Of a DNA stretch of 64,000 nt, positions 1 through 11,924 are shown one piece after another (the stretch's first letter is position 1; each line of letters starts with the position of its first letter). The translations under genes and the position numbers were made by a program. The stretch comes from Macrotis lagotis. Its lineage: Eukaryota; Chordata; Mammalia; Peramelemorphia; Peramelidae. The DNA lies in contig NC_133658.1 of the NCBI RefSeq assembly GCF_037893015.1, forward strand, positions 171,651,711 to 171,715,710, written 5' to 3'. The notes below the pieces were generated by a model. That model was not told where the DNA came from. It worked only from the letters and a program-made list of their open reading frames with translations, and did no database searches.

Positions 1-1318
1 ATTATTGGGCTAAATGAAAGTTATGACTAGGAAAAAGAGTCTAAGTTTCATTTTTAAAGAAATTATCCAGGAAAAATGCCCTGAAATCCTAGAAGCAAAG
101 GGTAAAATAGAAATTGAGTGAATCCACTGATATCCTCCTGAAAGATCCCAAAATGAAAACTCCCAAGAATATTATAGCCAAATTCCAGAACTCCCAAATC
201 AAAGAGAAAATATTACAAGCATCCAGAAAGAACAATTCAAATATCATGGAGCTACTGGCAGGATTACACAGGATTTAGCAGTGTCTATATTAAGGACTTG
301 TAGGGCTTGGAATATGATATTCTAGCAGGCAAAAGAGCCTGAATTATAACCAAGAATCAACTACCCAGCAAACTGAACATCCTCTCTTTCAGGGGAAAAG
401 ATGGACATTACACGAAAACGGGGAATTCAAACTTTCCTGTTGAAATTACCAGAGCTGAGCACAAAGCTTGATCTCCAAGTACATGACTCAGGTGAAGCAA
501 AGAGAGGACAGGAAAGGCTGATTATGAGGGATTTAATGGTATTAAACTGCTTGTATTCCTGCAAAGAAGATGATACTGATAACTCATATGAACCTTCTCA
601 TTTATTACAGCAGTTAGAAGGAGCATATATAGACAAAGCACAGGAAAGAGCTGAATATGAAGACATAATATAATATAATATAAAGATGGAGTCAATGGCA
701 AGGAAGGGATGTCCTGGGAGAAAGGAAAAGGAGATGTAGAATGGACTAAGATATTTCATATAAAAAGAGTCAAGAAAAAACTTTTGCAGTGGAGAAAGTG
801 GGGAAGGTGAAGGGGAATGAATGACCTTTCATTCTCGTCAGAAATGACTCAGAGAGGAAATAACATACAAATTCAATAGGGTAAAGACATCTATCTTACC
901 CTAGAGGAAAAAAAGGAGAGGAAAGAGATAGGAGAACAGAGACAGGATGGGCGGGGCAGTGGGGGGAGTAGGTGAAAAAAGAGGGAAGATTATGGGAGAG
1001 TGAAGTTAGTTACAACATGCTTTTGAGTAGGGAAAGGGTGAAAGAAGAGAGAGAATAGAATAAATGGGAGTGGGGAGGAATAGGATGGAGGGAAATACAG
1101 TGAGTAATAGCAACTGCGGGGAAAAAATAGTGAAGCAACTTTTCTGATGAACTTATGATAAAGGATGTGATCTCAGAGACAGAGTTGATAATATCTGACT
1201 ACAGACTGAAGTAATCTTTTTTCTCACTATTTTTCTTGAAGTTTATCTTTGGGGGGAGAAGGGGGGACTATGTTTACCAATGTGATTTGAGAATAAATAC
1301 ATTAATTTTAAAAAATAA
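1..1318 (+). mobile_element. ORF1-only LINE-1 (HAL1-like) remnant, left end cut by window
   Basis: Bases 180-410, read across broken frames, give an L1 ORF1 C-terminal pattern (ITQDLA, a CRAWNMIF-like run, then PRINYPA). An open frame of 90 codons at 401-673 continues from it. After this comes a purine-rich 3' region ending in an AATAAATAC/A-rich stretch near 1318, with no reverse-transcriptase section between. The 3' region resembles the reverse complement of 25840-25960 in the element at 25-29 kb, so both look like one ORF1-only family. That it is HAL1 is inference from this structure. Confidence 0.55.
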
Positions 1319-1468
1319 AAGCATATCATATCATTTAGTGTCCTTACATATTTTTTTAAAGAGTAATGAAGCTAAGTTTCTTAATTTGAAACCCTAGGAA
1401 CTTATGGTAGTGTCCATATGTTCTTTAACATTTTCAAACTGAACAGAGTTTGACATTAAGAATAGTGT

Positions 1469-1614
1469 GGGGGCAGCTAGGTGGTGCAGTGGATAGAGCA
1501 CGGACCCTGGAGTCAGGGGTACCTGAATTCAAATCCGGTCTCAGACACTTAATAATTACCTAGCTGTGTGCCTTGGGCAAGCCACTTAACCCTTGCAAAA
1601 ACTTTAAAAAAAAA
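1469..1614 (+). repeat. Marsupial CORE-type SINE (about 145 bp family)
   Basis: It begins GGGGGCAGCTAGGTGG, contains the CORE/MIR-like part CTAGCTGTGTG-CTTGGGCAAG, and ends in CTTGCAAAAAC plus an A-run. This is the reference shape for the family copies listed below. Confidence 0.85.
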
Positions 1615-1639
1615 ATGTGTAGTAGGTAATGGGAAATTT

Positions 1640-1960
1640 CAGCAATAATAATAATAACAATTTCTAATTATATAATATTTTATAATTTACAAAGTGCATA
1701 TATCACAAACAACCCTTTGATTTGAGTAGTATGATATATTACCTTTGCAGATAAAGAAATGAAACTCAGAGAGGTTAAATTACTTAACCAGTTTAGAAAT
1801 AGCACTTGGACCCCAAATCTTTTTGCTCAAAGGGTATCTTTTTTGCATACACCTTATATCTATTTATGTATATGACTGCACATTAAAATGTTAGCTCACT
1901 GAGGGCAGGGACTGTTTTTGTCTTCGCATTTCCAGCACATTGTAAGGGTTTTAAAAAGGC
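1640..1960. repeat. MIR-like fragment (minus) followed by an L2 3' end (plus)
   Basis: 1640-1830 reads like MIR in reverse (fragmentary GAAACTCAGAGAGGTTAAAT). 1885-1960 carries the L2 3' UTR phrase GCTCACTGAGGGCAGGGACT in forward orientation. Both are short and old. Confidence 0.5.
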
Positions 1961-2109
1961 TTATTGTTTGCTCTAGAATGTAAAATATTCATGAAGAAAT
2001 TGTTAATATACTTTAAAAAATAAACAATATATTCAGTGGGACAAAAAAATTAGTTAAACTGACACTTTTGGTTCCTCTCTCCTTGAGAGAGAGAGGTGTG
2101 CCATTTATT

Positions 2110-2251
2110 TGTTTTAGCAAAACAATGGGATTAAGTGACTTGCCCGAGATCACACAGCTAGGTAATTATTAAGTGTCTGAGGCCGGATTTGAACTCAAGT
2201 TCTCCTGACTCCAGGGCTAGTGCTCTATCCATTGCACCACCTAGCCACCCC
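2110..2251 (-). repeat. CORE-type SINE with target-site duplication
   Basis: This is a full-length reverse copy ending CACCTAGCCACCCC. It is flanked by a 16-bp target duplication with one mismatch: AGGTGTGCCATTTATT at 2094-2109 and AGGTGTACCATTTATT at 2252-2267. Confidence 0.9.
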
Positions 2252-4238
2252 AGGTGTACCATTTATTAAGATGTCAAAAAAAATTTAATTACTCTGGACT
2301 AAGTATTCATAAGCCATTTATATAGCACTTTGGAACTGAGACAAGTTCCTTATTCCCTTGGAACTAACCCCCAGAGAGTTTCTTTGCCCTGGAAGTGTGA
2401 CCCAGACCTGCATATAGACAATAGTTACCCAAAGGTGTTGCTAGTGGGATTTGGGGTAAACAATTAAAGATAAGAGATTGAGGTTACTGAAAATCGAAGG
2501 AATTCACATGCTATTTTAAAACTGTTCAGGAATTATTGTAAAATATTGCAAAGTATACAGGTTAAAATTCCTAGAAAGGCAGTAAGCACTTTGAGAACAG
2601 GCTAAGTGAAGTTTGTGTGTATGTGAATAAAAACAATAAACCTCCATGAAATTCTTTTTCATCTTCTCCCAAGCAATCTTACCCTCCACTGAAATCTCAT
2701 ATCACTATCTCTTCACATATTATGTTGTATTAAAATGATTTGTGCTTGTCTTATTTTCTTTCATTAGATTACAAGCAAACTGAGGGTAAGGATGCCATCT
2801 CAGGTAATCTTTTCATTCTTCTGGTGCCTTGTAGATAAACATTAGTTTTTGAATTGTTGAATTATATATGACTTGCTCTCAGAAAGTAGTTCCTGGTATC
2901 TTTGAGATTTCCCTTTTTCCTTTAAAGTTTTAAAACTATGATGGAGGTGCTTTTTATATGGGGGAGGGTAAAAGATGTCTGGAAGTTTAGAACTATACTT
3001 GCAATTTAGATATAATAATAATACTTACATAAGTGAATGCCATGTTAGAAACTCATAATATCTTCAGATTTATTGAATCCCCTTTTCCTCCCCAATCTTG
3101 GAGGCTGAATGTATACCAACCCACTTTGGATCCTGGTTACAGGATCAAATCCCATATTAGATCTGAGATCAGAAGCCCAAATGAAAGAACCAAACAGCTG
3201 GTTGACAGCCTCCCACCAGGAGAGAGCATAGAAATGATCAATGGATACTCACCGAGGTGGATGGGTTTTTCACAGGAAGACTCTGGTGGCTTAGTTATGT
3301 TAACTAACTTACTGGACTACTACTACGAAAGACTAAAACATATTTGCCAGAAACAGCAAAGATTTCTCCTTAAATACTCAAAAACTGACATTGTGATGTC
3401 ATTATCCTGGGTGTGGTCCTTGATGTGTATGTGTGTGTGAAGCAGTTACTAGTTAATGGTAACCATAGAGTATATAATGATATATCATATTCAGGGGTTC
3501 TAATAGGAGCACTATATATCCTGGCTTCATGTCAGTTCAACTGGATCAAGATCAGGTTGTGATCTGCTTGGATGTAAAGTTCTTTGAAATTATGTTAATG
3601 CTAACTACTATCATTTTTTTCCCCTTATAAGGATTTTTTTCCCTCTCCTCTTATCCACCTCTTAGCCTTAATTTTTAAGTCCAACAGATTCATATTTTAT
3701 AGAGATTTTTATAAATATTCCTTATTTAACCTTTATGTATATTTATTAAATATCACAATTATAATTACATATTCAGTTTATCAACTCCCAGTTATTCACT
3801 TTGATGATTACCTAATTATATCTAAATTAAAATTCAAGGATAACTTTCTCATTTGCCATTTTTTCCATAGGTGTATCACTGAAGCTCAGGCTCATAAAAG
3901 AGGTCTTTCCTCAATGTCTAACACATACTATCTCCTTAATTATTGATTGATTGATTGATTGGCTAATTCTTGAGACTCCTAACAGTATATTCTCATAAAA
4001 GTCTATTTATTCCAATACATCATAGCACAGAAGAGACCTGGATTCTCAAAGGTTATGTCCACAGACTATAAATTTGGGCAAGTTCTCCCACAATGGGAAG
4101 GACGTTTTTAGTATGGTCTTGGGAACAAAATGAATAAATCAATCTTCTGAGGGCCAGCTTAATTAATTACCAATAAGCTATCTACACAGTGATGAAACTA
4201 TTTTGGAAAAGTTGATCCATGAAATGGAAAAATTATAA
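2252..4238. other. No gene recognised; AT-rich, contains an unexplained 135-codon frame
   Basis: No known exon or repeat was identified. The frame at 3033-3440 (+) is open for 135 codons and ends in a CA-like MCMCV tail. It has no motif I recognise and no splice context. A TGAT tetranucleotide run sits near 3943-3960. Confidence 0.5.
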
Positions 4239-4462
4239 ATGGTTCTGTTACTCAGTTGATTTTTAGTTGTATCCAACTCTCCATAAACTTATTTGGATTT
4301 TTTTTTTGACAGAGACACTGAAAATGAGGGAACTGAGGCAAACAGGGTTTAAATGATTTTGTCCATGGTCATACTGCTAGTAAATGTCTTAGGTTAGATT
4401 TGAACTCAAGAAGATAAATCTTCCTGACTCCAGGTCTGGCTATCATACCACCCAGTTGCCCT
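4239..4462 (-). repeat. SINE with an RTE-BovB-like 3' tail
   Basis: The left edge (CTCAGTTGATTTTTAGTTGTATCCAACTC) resembles the BovB 3' end seen at 26455. The right part is a degenerate CORE-SINE head in reverse (TGACTCCAGGTCTGG, CACCCAGTTGCCCT). Similar copies lie at 29895-30185 and 46172-46405. Confidence 0.65.
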
Positions 4463-4649
4463 GCAATGATAGTAGCAGAGTGACTCAAAATGGGGCTGAG
4501 GATACTAAGAACCATGCAGTTTTTAAACTGTCCAAAAATTTTAAATTTTGTTGATACTCTAAATGTGAGATCCTCATCCAGTGACAAATGAATGCACATG
4601 TTGCTGGAGGAACTGAATAAAATAAATCCTGACATCTTCTTATAAATAA

Positions 4650-6480
4650 AACCAGAAGAATGAAAACAGTTGGAATGGATGAATTACACAGATACTTCTT
4701 ATAGAGGAAAACAAAAAAATTGATGAGGGAATTATCATACTATTAATGTTAAATATTTCTAAAATAACCAGTGTGAAAATAACTGCAGGTTTTGTAACTA
4801 TCAGTTTATATGGACAAAGTGATAGAGAAATCCTTTAATTAGAAACCCTCCATGTCAAATCAACATACATTCTGATACCCTGATTTTAGTGTACAAGCAG
4901 AAAAATATGAGAGGGAGAGAAAAATGTGGGAAAACTTGTTTCAGAAAAACAATGCAAAAGCTCAAAGACATAGATCATATAAAAACCTCATGCCCTTATG
5001 AACACTTTCTTCAAAATAAAGAAAAAATAATAATTGGTAGGTGCTGCTTATGATAAGCACCAAATAATATTAGAAGGAATGAAATTTACTACATTTTAAT
5101 GACAATAAAAAACTTATAGCAGGGGAATTATCAGTCAATTATTTTATATAGCCAAACCATCAATCATCAGAGCTATTATCAGCATTTATAATAAATAAGA
5201 AAGAATGTTAATGAGAACAAATGTATGAAGTACAAGTAGAAAATTATTTAAATAAGCTATTGAAAATTTAATATAGGAACTAAACAATAGAAATAACATT
5301 GAAACCAATCATGATTTCATCCACAGGTTAAATCAATATAAACTGTTACAGCAAGTAAACCAAAAACACCTAGAAAACAGTCTAATCAGCAAATATTTTT
5401 TATTTGTGGGAAAGATGACTGTCAAAAAAAAGACAACATTGGGTTAGGATATAAACTTATCTGCAAAATCTTATGACGAGTGATTATGAGCCATCTTCTA
5501 AAGCAGAGGAAGATAAAAACAATCTAAAGAAACCTTGGCAAAATACTCAACTAAACAAAGTCATTCCAAGGGCATAAAATGAAAGAGGACTAACTACAAA
5601 CAAAAGAAAAATAAAAAGGACTGTAAAAATTATTACTAAACTTTTTTCTATCAAGGATAATCACCACAATTATATCTGAATATCATAGTCCCTGAGGTGT
5701 CTAAAGAAGAATTAGAAATCATATTAAAGAGAACAATGACAGGGAAAGCAAATAAATTGGATCAGGAATTTTATATATAAAATTGTCAGGGCATCAAGCT
5801 AACCAAAGAAGGGGAATAAAACAAAGACATGAAACAGAACTCAAACTTTTCTGATCCTTTTTTTTAAAAAAGCAAGAAAATATCAATGACTACCAACCTA
5901 TGTGTTTACCCTACTATGCTATAAAAAGTTTGAGGGTCATCTATACACAAATGAAGAATATCCTCAATGATAGGACTTTATTAAGAGGAAAAGTAGGTTT
6001 TTTCAAAGACTATTCAACTATAGATCATATCTTTACAATCTCACAATTTATTGTAAGATATACAGAATATATATTATCCCTTTATACTTTTTTTGTTGAT
6101 TCCAAAACGTATTGAAGTGGATAGAACCTCTACATCAGGGACTTTTTAATAACAAAATGTCTCCCATCCAATTTGATCATTCAAGATTCCTTTGAACATA
6201 TAACAACAGAAAGAATTCAGTTCCATGACATTCTAAGGTGAAAAATACAATAGGGAGAAATATGCTTCACAAAAATATTTGCACTGTGACTGAAGAGATT
6301 TACTGAAAAGTTCAGGTTGAGAAGATTCCTGGTGAATGCTGCAGTCCTTCAGATGCTCCTGTTTGTGATTACTATTGTGTTGACTGCTTCAGTAGTATGC
6401 TGAAGCACACTGGCTAATGAGAGCTGGCTCAAGAGAATTGAAAAATTTTCAATGTCAATATTCATATCCTGGAAATAGGC
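4650..6480 (+). mobile_element. RTE-like LINE remnant (reverse transcriptase)
   Basis: Conceptual translation around 5690-6115 gives degenerate RT blocks: SKEELEIILKRTMTGKANKLDQ, then a YSTIDHIFTISQ block at about 6010-6060. The STIDHIFTISQLI-like block is typical of RTE-type reverse transcriptases. An LLFVITIVLTAS-like stretch near 6350-6390 may be the decayed palm motif. Many frame breaks make it non-functional. The 5' limit is approximate. Confidence 0.55.
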
Positions 6481-6519
6481 AATTTTACAATTCAGAGTTT
6501 GGTTTGTTATTTTGTTGAT

Positions 6520-6732
6520 TGTCTAGATAGGAGGTATCAAGAATGTGGCCTGAAATACTTCTGGATATCACCTGAACCAGATTAAAAAGAAATTGGAAAA
6601 CATTTACAAAACAAATAAAAAACCCATAAGATACAGATATTATGTTTTAAAACTAAGTCAATATGTAACCCAGAGGGATCCTTATGTATTGGATTAGGGG
6701 TCTTCTTTTGAGTTTAACATCACTGGTATAAA
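6520..6732. mobile_element. Non-autonomous hAT-like DNA transposon (tentative)
   Basis: The left end GGTATCAAGAATGTGGCC and the reverse complement of the right end (CCAGTGATGTTAAACTC) form a loose terminal inverted repeat. The interior (GTGGCCTGAAATACTT, CCCAGAGGGATCC) resembles mammalian hAT-type interspersed repeats. No clean 8-bp duplication was seen. Confidence 0.35.
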
Positions 6733-7711
6733 CTTAAAAAAAAAGGAGTGGAGAAAATGTTAATACTGAAGATTAAACAGTGCAAAGAGTGTACTTTTTT
6801 GGGGGGTGGGGGTGGAGAACTGGTTGTTAAACATTTACCAGAACACCACTGATAAGCCCTAAGACATCATAGAAACTCCTGGAAGAGATCTGTAATAAGA
6901 TACCTGTAACTTTCATTAGGTACAGATCACTGCACTAGGCCCTGGGAGAGATTTTTTTAAAAATTTAGAAAATACACAATCCCTGTCCTAGTCTTCCTAG
7001 AACTCACTTGTAGTTTAATAGAAATTGGCCACCAACACAAATATTATATAATATTATATAATTCTGGTACATTATACAGTTGCTAAGCATAGTGTTATAT
7101 GAGATCTGAGATGGAAAGTCTTTTCCTATTGAGGAGAGATCAAACATGGGGAGGCAGTGCTTTGTTGATTCAGCCAGGAATTGAAATTTAGGGACTTGGT
7201 GAGCAAAACTAGCTCAGGAGTACCACTCACTCACTGACTCAACAAGCATTATTAAATTCCTCTTATAGTTCAAGGTAGCAATTTCTTCAAGGAGGGGCAG
7301 ATGGATAGGGGTCTACTCAGGGGAACAGAGAATACAACAGATAGATAGACATGGCAGAATTCTACTGTTCAGGGGATAAAGAGGGAGTGGGGATAGGGAA
7401 GAGATATCAGGAATAGTTCAGCAAATGGAATAAGGGGTAAAGGGTAAAGTTTACTGAATACATACATTAAAGCAGTGTCTAGCACTTTGAACACTGGACA
7501 ATATCCAATTGTATGCTGGTAAATGTTTAACAACTGGCTTTCTAAAAAATACAACACACTTTATAATTTAGCTACATTAACATTTTATCCATCACTTTCT
7601 TAAGTCTAGATAAATAAAAAAAAATAATAAATTAAAAAACCATGATTTGTAGCATTTGCCAGTCTCCAAGGTGTAAAGATTCAAATGAATGAGCCTCATA
7701 TCAGTAGACTA
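6733..7711. other. Mostly unassigned; short L2 piece and a distant inverted repeat
   Basis: 6915-7030 resembles an L2 3' end in reverse. GTTGTTAAACATTTACCAG at 6823-6841 recurs inverted near 7518-7538. The remainder matches nothing I know and has no credible coding frame. Confidence 0.4.
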
Positions 7712-7910
7712 AATCGGACTGACAGAATTCCAGAATTGTGAAGGCACCCCCAAGGCAATCCAGTCCAACTCATACCTGACCAAGAATTCTTTCTATAAGA
7801 TGCCTACAAATTGGTCATCCAGTCTGCTTTTAGTGGTTGCAGCTAAATCATGCCCCTTCTTGTGACACCACAGTACTGGAATTCTTTCTTTTTGGCTGCT
7901 TTAAGCATTT
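7712..7910 (-). mobile_element. L3/CR1 LINE 3' end fragment
   Basis: The run from CAGAATTCCAGAATTGTGAAGG through CCAAGGCAATCCAGTCCAACTC to GGTCATCCAGTCTGC is the CR1-type 3' terminus read on the opposite strand. Confidence 0.55.
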
Positions 7911-7977
7911 TTTAAAAATTTAAGTTGGTTATGGTATATGAATGTGATGGAATACTAGTGTTCTGTAAGAAATCATG

Positions 7978-8129
7978 GGGGCGGCTAGGTGGCATAGTGG
8001 ATAAAGCACCGGCCTTGGAGTCAGGAGTACCTGGGTTCAAATTGGGTCTCAGACACTTAATAATTACCTAGCTGTGTGGCCTTGGGCAAGCCACTTAACC
8101 CCATTTGCCTTGAAAAAAAAAAAAAAGAA
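7978..8129 (+). repeat. CORE-type SINE inserted in an L1 3' end
   Basis: A full-length copy flanked by an exact 11-bp target duplication AAGAAATCATG (7967-7977 and 8130-8140). The flanks rejoin into continuous L1 sequence. Confidence 0.92.
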
Positions 8130-8188
8130 AAGAAATCATGAGGGCCTGGACTTTAGAAAAAATATGGAAAAACTTGCATGAACTGATG

Positions 8189-8481
8189 TTTGTTCTTAAT
8201 TCTCAAAGAAGACCATGACATCAGGGAGGTGATACCATGACAAGCACATGAATGGATTTGAGTGAAGGGGTGCTGTGTGCTAAGTCACCAGCCTCACTTT
8301 CTCCTTTATGACCATCTAGGTCCATTGGCCAGATTTGAATCAGGAGATGGTGCTGGATGCAAGGCAATTGGTGTTAAGGGACTTGCCTGAGGTCACAGTA
8401 AGCATCAAGTGTCTGAGACTAGATTTAAACCTCAGGTTCTTCTGACTTCAAGGCCAGTGGTCTACCCACTGTGCCATCTAG
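8189..8481 (-). repeat. Composite SINE (CORE head, LINE-like tail) inserted in an L1 3' end
   Basis: The right half is a reverse CORE-SINE head. The left edge TTCTTAATTCTCAAAGAAGACC is its 3' tail and matches the 3' end of the LINE at 17975. Related copies lie at 23250-23548 (+) and 29598-29893 (-). ATGAACTGATG-like sequence flanks it imperfectly. Confidence 0.75.
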
Positions 8482-9372
8482 TATGAATTAATACTGATGT
8501 GTGTAATGAAGTGAGCAGAACTAGGAGAATATTAACAGCAACAATATGATATAATCAACTATGATGGATGTAGCTCCTCTCAGCAGTTCAGTGACCAAGG
8601 ATGATCCTGAGAGACCTGTTATGGAAAATGTTATTTATATCCAGAGAAAACTATGAAGAATGAATACAGAGTAAAGCATACTATGTTCACTTTACAAAAT
8701 TGATTTTATGCTTTATTTCTTATTTTTTCACCTTCAGTTCTAATTCTTCTTTTACAGCATGATTAATATGGAAATCTGTTAAACATGATTGTATATATAC
8801 AACCTATGTCATCTTGTTTGCTGCCATGAGGAGGTTGACAAGAGAGGGGAGGGTGGTAGGAAAATGTGAAACTCAAAAGCTTGAAAATTAGTTTTGCAAG
8901 TAATTAAAAAAAATTTTTTTAAAAGCCCCCAAAAATTTAACTTGGAAGCTTTGGATTTTGGATATTCCTGGAGTTTTCATTTTGAGGTTCCTTCCAGGAA
9001 GTGACTAGTGAATTATTTTTATTTCTACTTTGCCTTCTAGTTTTAAGAGGTTTGGAAAGTTTTCTTTTGATTTTTTGGAAATATAACCAGACCCTTTTTG
9101 TATATTTTTGTGACCATTTAGGTAATCCAGTGACCCTTAGCTTTTGTTTCCTCAACCTGTTTTTTAAGTCAGTTTTTTCCCCTTTTGACAAGGCTTAAAA
9201 TTTTTCTTTTTTTTTCTTTTGATTTTAATATTTCTTGTTGCCTTGAAAGTCATTGGCTTCCATTTGGTCTCTTCTAATTTTCAGGAAGTTTATTGCTTGG
9301 GCAAAGTTTTGTATTTCTTTTTCCAAGCCATTAAATTCCATTCCAATTCTTTCTTCCATATATCTGGTTTAT

Positions 9373-9690
9373 TTTCTTTTTTGTAAATAGTATTTTATTT
9401 TTCCTAATTAGATGTAAAGATAGTTTTCACCATTCATTTTTATAAGATTTTGAGCCCCAAATTTTTCTCCCTCCTTTCCTTCTCTCCCCCTCTCCAAGAA
9501 GGTACACATTCTGATGTAGGTTATGATTGTACAATCATGGAGACATATTTCCACATTTCCATATTCCATATTTCAGTTCTCATTTCTTTTCAAAAATTTT
9601 CCCCTCATATACTGGCATTTCCCCAATTTATGGGGAAAAATAAAACCTACGTCTTTTTTCATCCCTCCCAGGAATTCTAAATGAATCTAT
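9373..9690 (-). mobile_element. LINE-1 3' end nested in the L1 5' remnant
   Basis: The reverse complement ends ...GTGAAAACTATCTTTAC ... AAAAATAAAATACTATTT, the L1 3' terminus also seen at 54865 and 63690. It is 5'-truncated. The right boundary is approximate. Confidence 0.6.
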
Positions 9691-9984
9691 ACCCAGACTA
9701 TAGTTTTCTTCTGAGGTTTTGCATGGAGATGTTTTGCAGTCATTCTGTTCTTCTGGGTTTGTATTTTGGGCATCCCTACATCATAATAGCTCTTTATGTA
9801 GGGATTCTTTTTGTTTGTTTGCTCATTCTTACTGCTTACTTCCCCACATCAGCCTTTACATTAGGGTTAGATTCTGTCCACTTCTGGAGAGAATGTTTGA
9901 GCTGGTCATACTGTTGTTTCTTGGGGTAGATCTGTAAGTTTTCAGTACTCACAAAGTAGTTTGAGTCAAGGCAAGACTAATTGA

Positions 9985-10008
9985 TCCCCCCACACACACA
10001 CACACACA
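9985..10008. repeat. (CA)n microsatellite
   Basis: A short CA run inside the L1 5' UTR. Confidence 0.9.
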
Positions 10009-11109
10009 TTCCCCAAACTCCCCCAAGCTCTACAAATTCCTGACCTGGTTTGGTCTATGCAGCAGACCTGTGGGTTTGCTGCCTTTAGTTTCAATAGTCT
10101 GCTGCTGAACTCAGTTCACAGTCAGCTAGCTGGGAAGACCTGCTAGCTCATAGTGGCAAAACCTAGTCCTCCCTGTAGCCTAGAATTCCTGCACTGGTTT
10201 GTTTCTCTTCAAACTTCAGACTGGACTGGGAGTTAGACTTGAGACCTTGCTTTGTTCTTGGGGTCAAAGCCATGTAACTCTGCTTTCTTCTGAACTTATT
10301 ATTGCTCAGTACACAGCTAAGGGTCCATGATAGGTACCCTTGAGCACTCATCCTCTTCTCAATCTGCTGTGGATCTGTGACCCAGAACTAAGTACTGAGC
10401 TTAAAGCTGCCAGTTGGCATCTGTTCCTCCACCCTGCATGAGGTCATGGTGCCCCAATATGGATCTGGGACCTTTTCTTGCATAGCCTCAGTCACTGGAC
10501 CCTGGAATACTGTGTTTGGCATCCCTGACCAGACTTTCTCCAGTATCCACTGACCTGTCTGTCTCTCTATGCTGACCCAGGCTGAGAAAAATGATTCACT
10601 GAGACTTTTTTCTTGGATATATCCTGATCTGGATTTGGTCTAGTGCATTTTCTAGATCTGTGTAAAGGTTTTTGTTTTAGTTTGGGGTTGGGTTTTTTGT
10701 TTTGTTTTGTTTGTGAGAAGAGGGGACTTAGGGGTGGAGCTCATTGTATCTCTTGCTGCTATTTTGTCTTTGGGCCTTTACTTCTACAAAGAAATCCAGA
10801 TCAGTCCTTAAGATTCAAGGAATGTGGTTGATTCATCCCAATTCATTTTCCAAAGGAAACTCTGAGAAGCACAAACTTGTTAATGTGGAAATCAATCTTC
10901 TTGCCTGGGTCCAGCTGTCAGCTTCATGTGCAACCATTCCTAAAGATAGCCAACCCCCCATCCTGTCTAAAGTACCTTAATGCTTACAAGACATTTTCTA
11001 TACTACAATTCTGCAAGTTAGGCAGAAGGGGCTATTATTATGCCAATTTTATGACCAAGGAAACATTAGGAAAAGGGAAGAGAGTTGTTTAGGGTTAACT
11101 AGGTAGTAA

Positions 11110-11625
11110 ATAACAAATATGAGATTTCAGTTCAATTCCACAAACATGTATTAAGTACTTACATTAGGCTAGGCCACAGGAGGTAAAAAAGATAAAAATA
11201 AAATTCCTGTTTGTTATTTAAAGCCTTTTGCAATCCACTTCCATCTTTTCATTCTAAACTGATTTTTCCATATCCCCCCACACTCTCTACAGGATATTTC
11301 ATCTCCCATCTCCACTCCTTTTTTTACAATCTATCCTATTCCAGAAATGCCCTCCCTTTTCTCAGACTCTAGGAATCTATAGCTCCCTTCAAATCTCAGC
11401 TCATCTGTCACCTCCTAAGAGAAGCCTGTTATGATTTCCCCCTGTTGTTGGTGCTACCCTATCCCAAATTACATTGTGTTCACTTTGTGTAAATCTTACA
11501 TCAGTAATAAGTATACATCAGTATACTTATTTCTCCCCAATAAATGTAAGCTCTTATAGGGTAGCTTTTGGTTTTGGTATTCCCAGATCCTGTCACAAGA
11601 ACTTAATAAAAGCTTATTGAGTAGT
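11110..11625. mobile_element. L2 fragments: 3' end in reverse, then 3' UTR forward
   Basis: 11110-11200 has ACAAACATGTATTAAGTACTT (L2 3' end, minus). 11205-11625 is L2 3' UTR on plus: AGAAATGCCCTCCC, CTGTCACCTCCTAAGAGAAG, TAAGCTCTTATAGGG, ending AATAAAAGCTTATTGA. Confidence 0.7.
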
Positions 11626-11924
11626 ATTATTTCTTGCCCTCAAAGAATTTACTTTTTACTGGGAAGGATAGAATATGTAAAAAGAATAAGATAATTTGAA
11701 GAGAGAGAATTAACATTTTAAAGGGAACATAGGAAACTTCTGGTAGAAATGGGAAACTGAGTTGAGTCTTGAATGGGGCTAAGGTCCTAAGAGGCAAAGG
11801 TATGGATAGATGTCTGCACAGTGTTCTCTACTATATCACCCTACCTCCTAAGTTGTGCTAGACCTTGAAGGAATTTTTTCTTTTGGTTCTGTTAGCTTCC
11901 ATCCTGATTCTTCTCTGTCCCATT

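Larger units (their letters stand above)
7911..8915 (+). mobile_element. LINE-1 3' end with two nested SINEs
   Basis: The L1 3' region carries GGTATATGAATGTGATGGAA, ACTTGCATGAACTGATG, GAAGTGAGCAGAACTAGGAG, CATGATTGTATATATACAACC and the terminal GAAACTCAAAAGCTTG. SINEs at 7978-8129 and 8189-8481 split it into three pieces, so the L1 copy predates both. Confidence 0.75.
8926..10790 (-). mobile_element. LINE-1 5' UTR and ORF1 remnant
   Basis: Read in reverse, the 5' end near 10770 has AAAGACAAAATAGCAGCAAG, like the L1 'CCAAGATGGC' start. 9840-10640 is the long L1 5' UTR (TGTGGATCTGTGACCCAGAA, CTGCCAGTTGGCATCTGTTC). 8930-9370 matches the ORF1 coiled-coil region. It is interrupted at about 9373-9690 by another L1 3' end. 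Confidence 0.65.

Noticed and set aside
1469-1614. tRNA gene at SINE heads
   Set aside because: The GGGCAGCTAGGTGG head is a SINE promoter part. It recurs many times with A-rich tails and target duplications and does not fold as a complete tRNA by eye.
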